A stretch of DNA of 6,336 nucleotides from Pseudomonadota bacterium (GTDB lineage: Bacteria > Pseudomonadota > Alphaproteobacteria > Sphingomonadales > Sphingomonadaceae): contig CANJKQ010000065.1 of assembly GCA_947474905.1 (NCBI GenBank), positions 1 through 6,336 of the forward strand. The letters run 5' to 3'. Under the pieces are notes generated by a model, which was given only the letters and a program-made list of their open reading frames with translations, did no database searches and was not told where the DNA came from. Below, piece by piece: positions 5,515 through 6,336 of this stretch (position 1 is its first letter; each line of letters begins with the position of its first letter). The position numbers and the translations under genes were made by a program.

Positions 5515-5597
5515 CGTCACCCCGGGCCCGACCCGGGGTCCCGCTTCTTCTTATGTGCCCCAAGGCAGCGGGACCCCGGCTCAAGGCCGGGGTGACG
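5515..5597 (+). repeat. Inverted-repeat element of two matched hairpins
   Basis: Two 31-nt arms (5515-5545 and 5567-5597) are reverse complements over their outer 11 and inner 12 positions, differing only in an 8-nt middle; a 21-nt spacer separates them. Each arm is also a hairpin by itself: ACCCCGGG with CCCGGGGT around CCCGA (5519-5539), and ACCCCGGC with GCCGGGGT around TCAAG (5573-5593). The innermost pair is G-C in one and C-G in the other. The element lies 28 nt after the phosphatase stop and looks like the dispersed CACCCCGG...CCGGGGTGA palindromes of sphingomonads and Caulobacter. It may shape the end of the upstream message. Confidence 0.8.
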
Positions 5598-5660
5598 GGG
5601 ATTTAGCCACGCGAAACCGCGACCAAGCACCACTTAGGTGGACTTTCATCGGCGGCGACC

Positions 5661-5689
5661 CTTGCCCCATCGGCACCGCCGTCCTAAAG
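5661..5689 (+). promoter_or_regulatory. Probable promoter for the nuo operon
   Basis: CTTGCCCC (5661-5668), 15 nt, then CTAAAG (5684-5689): both boxes and the separation are identical to those before efp. Transcription would begin near 5696, about 28 nt ahead of the nuoA GTG and just before an ATG at 5698 that opens a 9-codon frame. Two housekeeping genes in one window sharing this pattern is the main support. Confidence 0.55.
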
Positions 5690-5697
5690 CCCCGGCA

Positions 5698-5727
5698 ATG
5701 ATTCCGCAGCCGCGAGATATCGGGTGA
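5698..5727 (+). CDS. Possible 9-residue leader ORF before nuoA
   Basis: ATG at 5698 opens a frame reading MIPQPRDIG and ending at TGA 5725-5727. That stop overlaps the nuoA start as GTGA, the same arrangement as the MOSC/pgk junction. If the promoter is right, the ATG lies about 2 nt from the 5' end and would be used in leaderless fashion, bringing ribosomes directly to the nuoA GTG, which has only a weak Shine-Dalgarno of its own. Nine codons without a stop is easily chance, so this is speculative. Confidence 0.25.
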   Translation: MIPQPRDIG

Positions 5728-6110
5728 TCGACCTACTCCAATATTTGCCGATCCTTCTGTTTCTGGGGGTGGCGCTGGCGCTGTCGAGCGCTTTCGTCTT
5801 CCTGCCGATGGTCGTTGCGCGGCTGACCGGCGCGCACAAGCCGACGGCCGAAAAACTGGCCGAATATGAGTGCGGCTTCCCCGCTTTTGAGGATAGCCGC
5901 AGCCAGTTTGACGTGCGCTTTTACCTCGTCGCCATTCTGTTCATCGTCTTCGATCTGGAAGCCGCGTTCCTCTATCCCTGGGCGGTTACCGTGTTCAAGC
6001 TGGGCGGGCTGGCGAGCTGGACGGCGTGGGTGGCGATGATGCTGTTCATCGGCGAACTGGCGCTGGGCCTGGCCTATGCGTGGAAGAAGGGAGCGCTCGA
6101 TTGGGAGTAG
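5724..6110 (+). CDS. nuoA: NADH-quinone oxidoreductase subunit A
   Basis: NuoA is a small inner-membrane subunit of respiratory complex I, next to the quinone channel and NuoH. The 128 residues show three hydrophobic segments (about 8-32, 65-86 and 95-119). The family's long loop between the first two carries [23 protein letters not shown], with Glu49-Cys50-Gly51, and the second helix carries the conserved acidic pair Asp77 and Glu79 in [14 protein letters not shown]. The protein ends in the usual positively charged tail before DWE. The GTG at 5724 gives the standard N-terminus of about 7 residues before the first helix. Only a weak purine stretch (GAGA, 5713-5716) precedes it. NuoB begins inside its last codons, so this is the head of the nuo operon, of which only two genes are visible. 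Confidence 0.96.
   Translation: MIDLLQYLPILLFLGVALALSSAFVFLPMVVARLTGAHKPTAEKLAEYECGFPAFEDSRSQFDVRFYLVAILFIVFDLEAAFLYPWAVTVFKLGGLASWTAWVAMMLFIGELALGLAYAWKKGALDWE
6087..6093 (+). promoter_or_regulatory. Ribosome binding site that fixes the nuoB start
   Basis: AAGGGAG lies within the 3' end of nuoA, 7 nt before the TTG at 6101. It is the best Shine-Dalgarno sequence in the window and is the main reason for choosing this unusual start codon. Confidence 0.7.
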
Positions 6111-6336
6111 AACTTACCCCCGCTTATGCCGAATCTCAGTTGCCCGATGTCGCTTTTCTGAACGACATCAATGCCGAGATTGCCGATAAGGGCTTCCTCG
6201 TCACCTCGACTGAGGAACTGTTTCATTGGGCGCGCACCGGCAGCCTGTGGTGGATGACCTTTGGCCTCGCCTGCTGCGCGGTCGAGATGATCCATGTCAA
6301 CATGCCGCGCTATGACCTTGAAAGATTTGGCGTTGC
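6101..6336 (+). CDS. nuoB: NADH-quinone oxidoreductase subunit B, 3' end missing
   Basis: NuoB holds the last iron-sulfur cluster (N2) of complex I, which passes electrons to quinone at the membrane junction. The frame from TTG 6101 reads 78 whole codons to the window edge. After a variable 30-residue start come [33 protein letters not shown] and [12 protein letters not shown], the usual order for the family. Cys58 and Cys59 are the adjacent cysteine pair that binds N2, and Glu62 follows. The two remaining cluster cysteines lie beyond the window. No ATG or GTG in this frame precedes the conserved region; the first is ATG at Met52, inside it. With the strong AAGGGAG ahead, TTG with a 10-nt overlap on nuoA is the best start. 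Translational coupling to nuoA is likely. Confidence 0.94.
   Translation, partial: MGVELTPAYAESQLPDVAFLNDINAEIADKGFLVTSTEELFHWARTGSLWWMTFGLACCAVEMIHVNMPRYDLERFGV

Noticed and set aside
5515..5597. Double hairpin read as an intrinsic terminator or as a CRISPR unit
   Set aside because: No T-run follows either hairpin, and there are only two inverted arms rather than direct repeats with spacers.

Overview
The window is about 6.3 kb of GC-rich bacterial chromosome. It most likely comes from an alphaproteobacterium of the Sphingomonadales. This rests on how the proteins read ([10 protein letters not shown] in phosphoglycerate kinase, an SGLLTIM...RAARKA start in the SuhB-type phosphatase, the NuoA/NuoB sequences) and on CTTGCC...CTAAAG promoter-like elements; it is recognition from memory, not a database match. 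All supported genes lie on the + strand and are packed tightly, with no gene-free stretch over 300 bases.

Positions 1-2640 hold central metabolism: the 3' part of a MOSC-domain protein, overlapping by 4 nt a complete phosphoglycerate kinase (pgk), then a class I fructose-bisphosphate aldolase (fda) after a 109-nt gap with a stem-loop and a possible promoter. Pgk and Fda act in the lower and upper arms of glycolysis/gluconeogenesis. Thiamine phosphate synthase (thiE) follows at 2688-3371.

Positions 3396-3840 hold a compact type II toxin-antitoxin pair: a 64-residue PaaA2-like antitoxin and a 91-residue RelE/ParE-fold toxin overlapping by 26 nt. It sits between two housekeeping genes, and the toxin's codon use differs clearly from its neighbours. 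This is the most accessory-looking part of the window.

Positions 3919-5486 hold elongation factor P (efp) and an inositol-monophosphatase-family (SuhB-like) phosphatase. The 191 nt between them is a chain of at least six potential hairpins, the last a perfect 10-bp stem just ahead of the phosphatase start. After the phosphatase lies an 83-nt inverted-repeat element made of two matching hairpins with a base-pair swap. The window ends with the start of the respiratory complex I operon: nuoA, then nuoB cut by the window edge, with nuoB starting on TTG inside nuoA.

I see no RNA genes, CRISPR array, insertion sequence or phage gene. The genes look ordinary apart from the toxin-antitoxin pair; the rest of the interest is in the intergenic DNA (shared promoter motif, possible leaderless starts, nested palindromes, a 9-codon leader ORF before nuoA). 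I found no convincing new multi-gene system.
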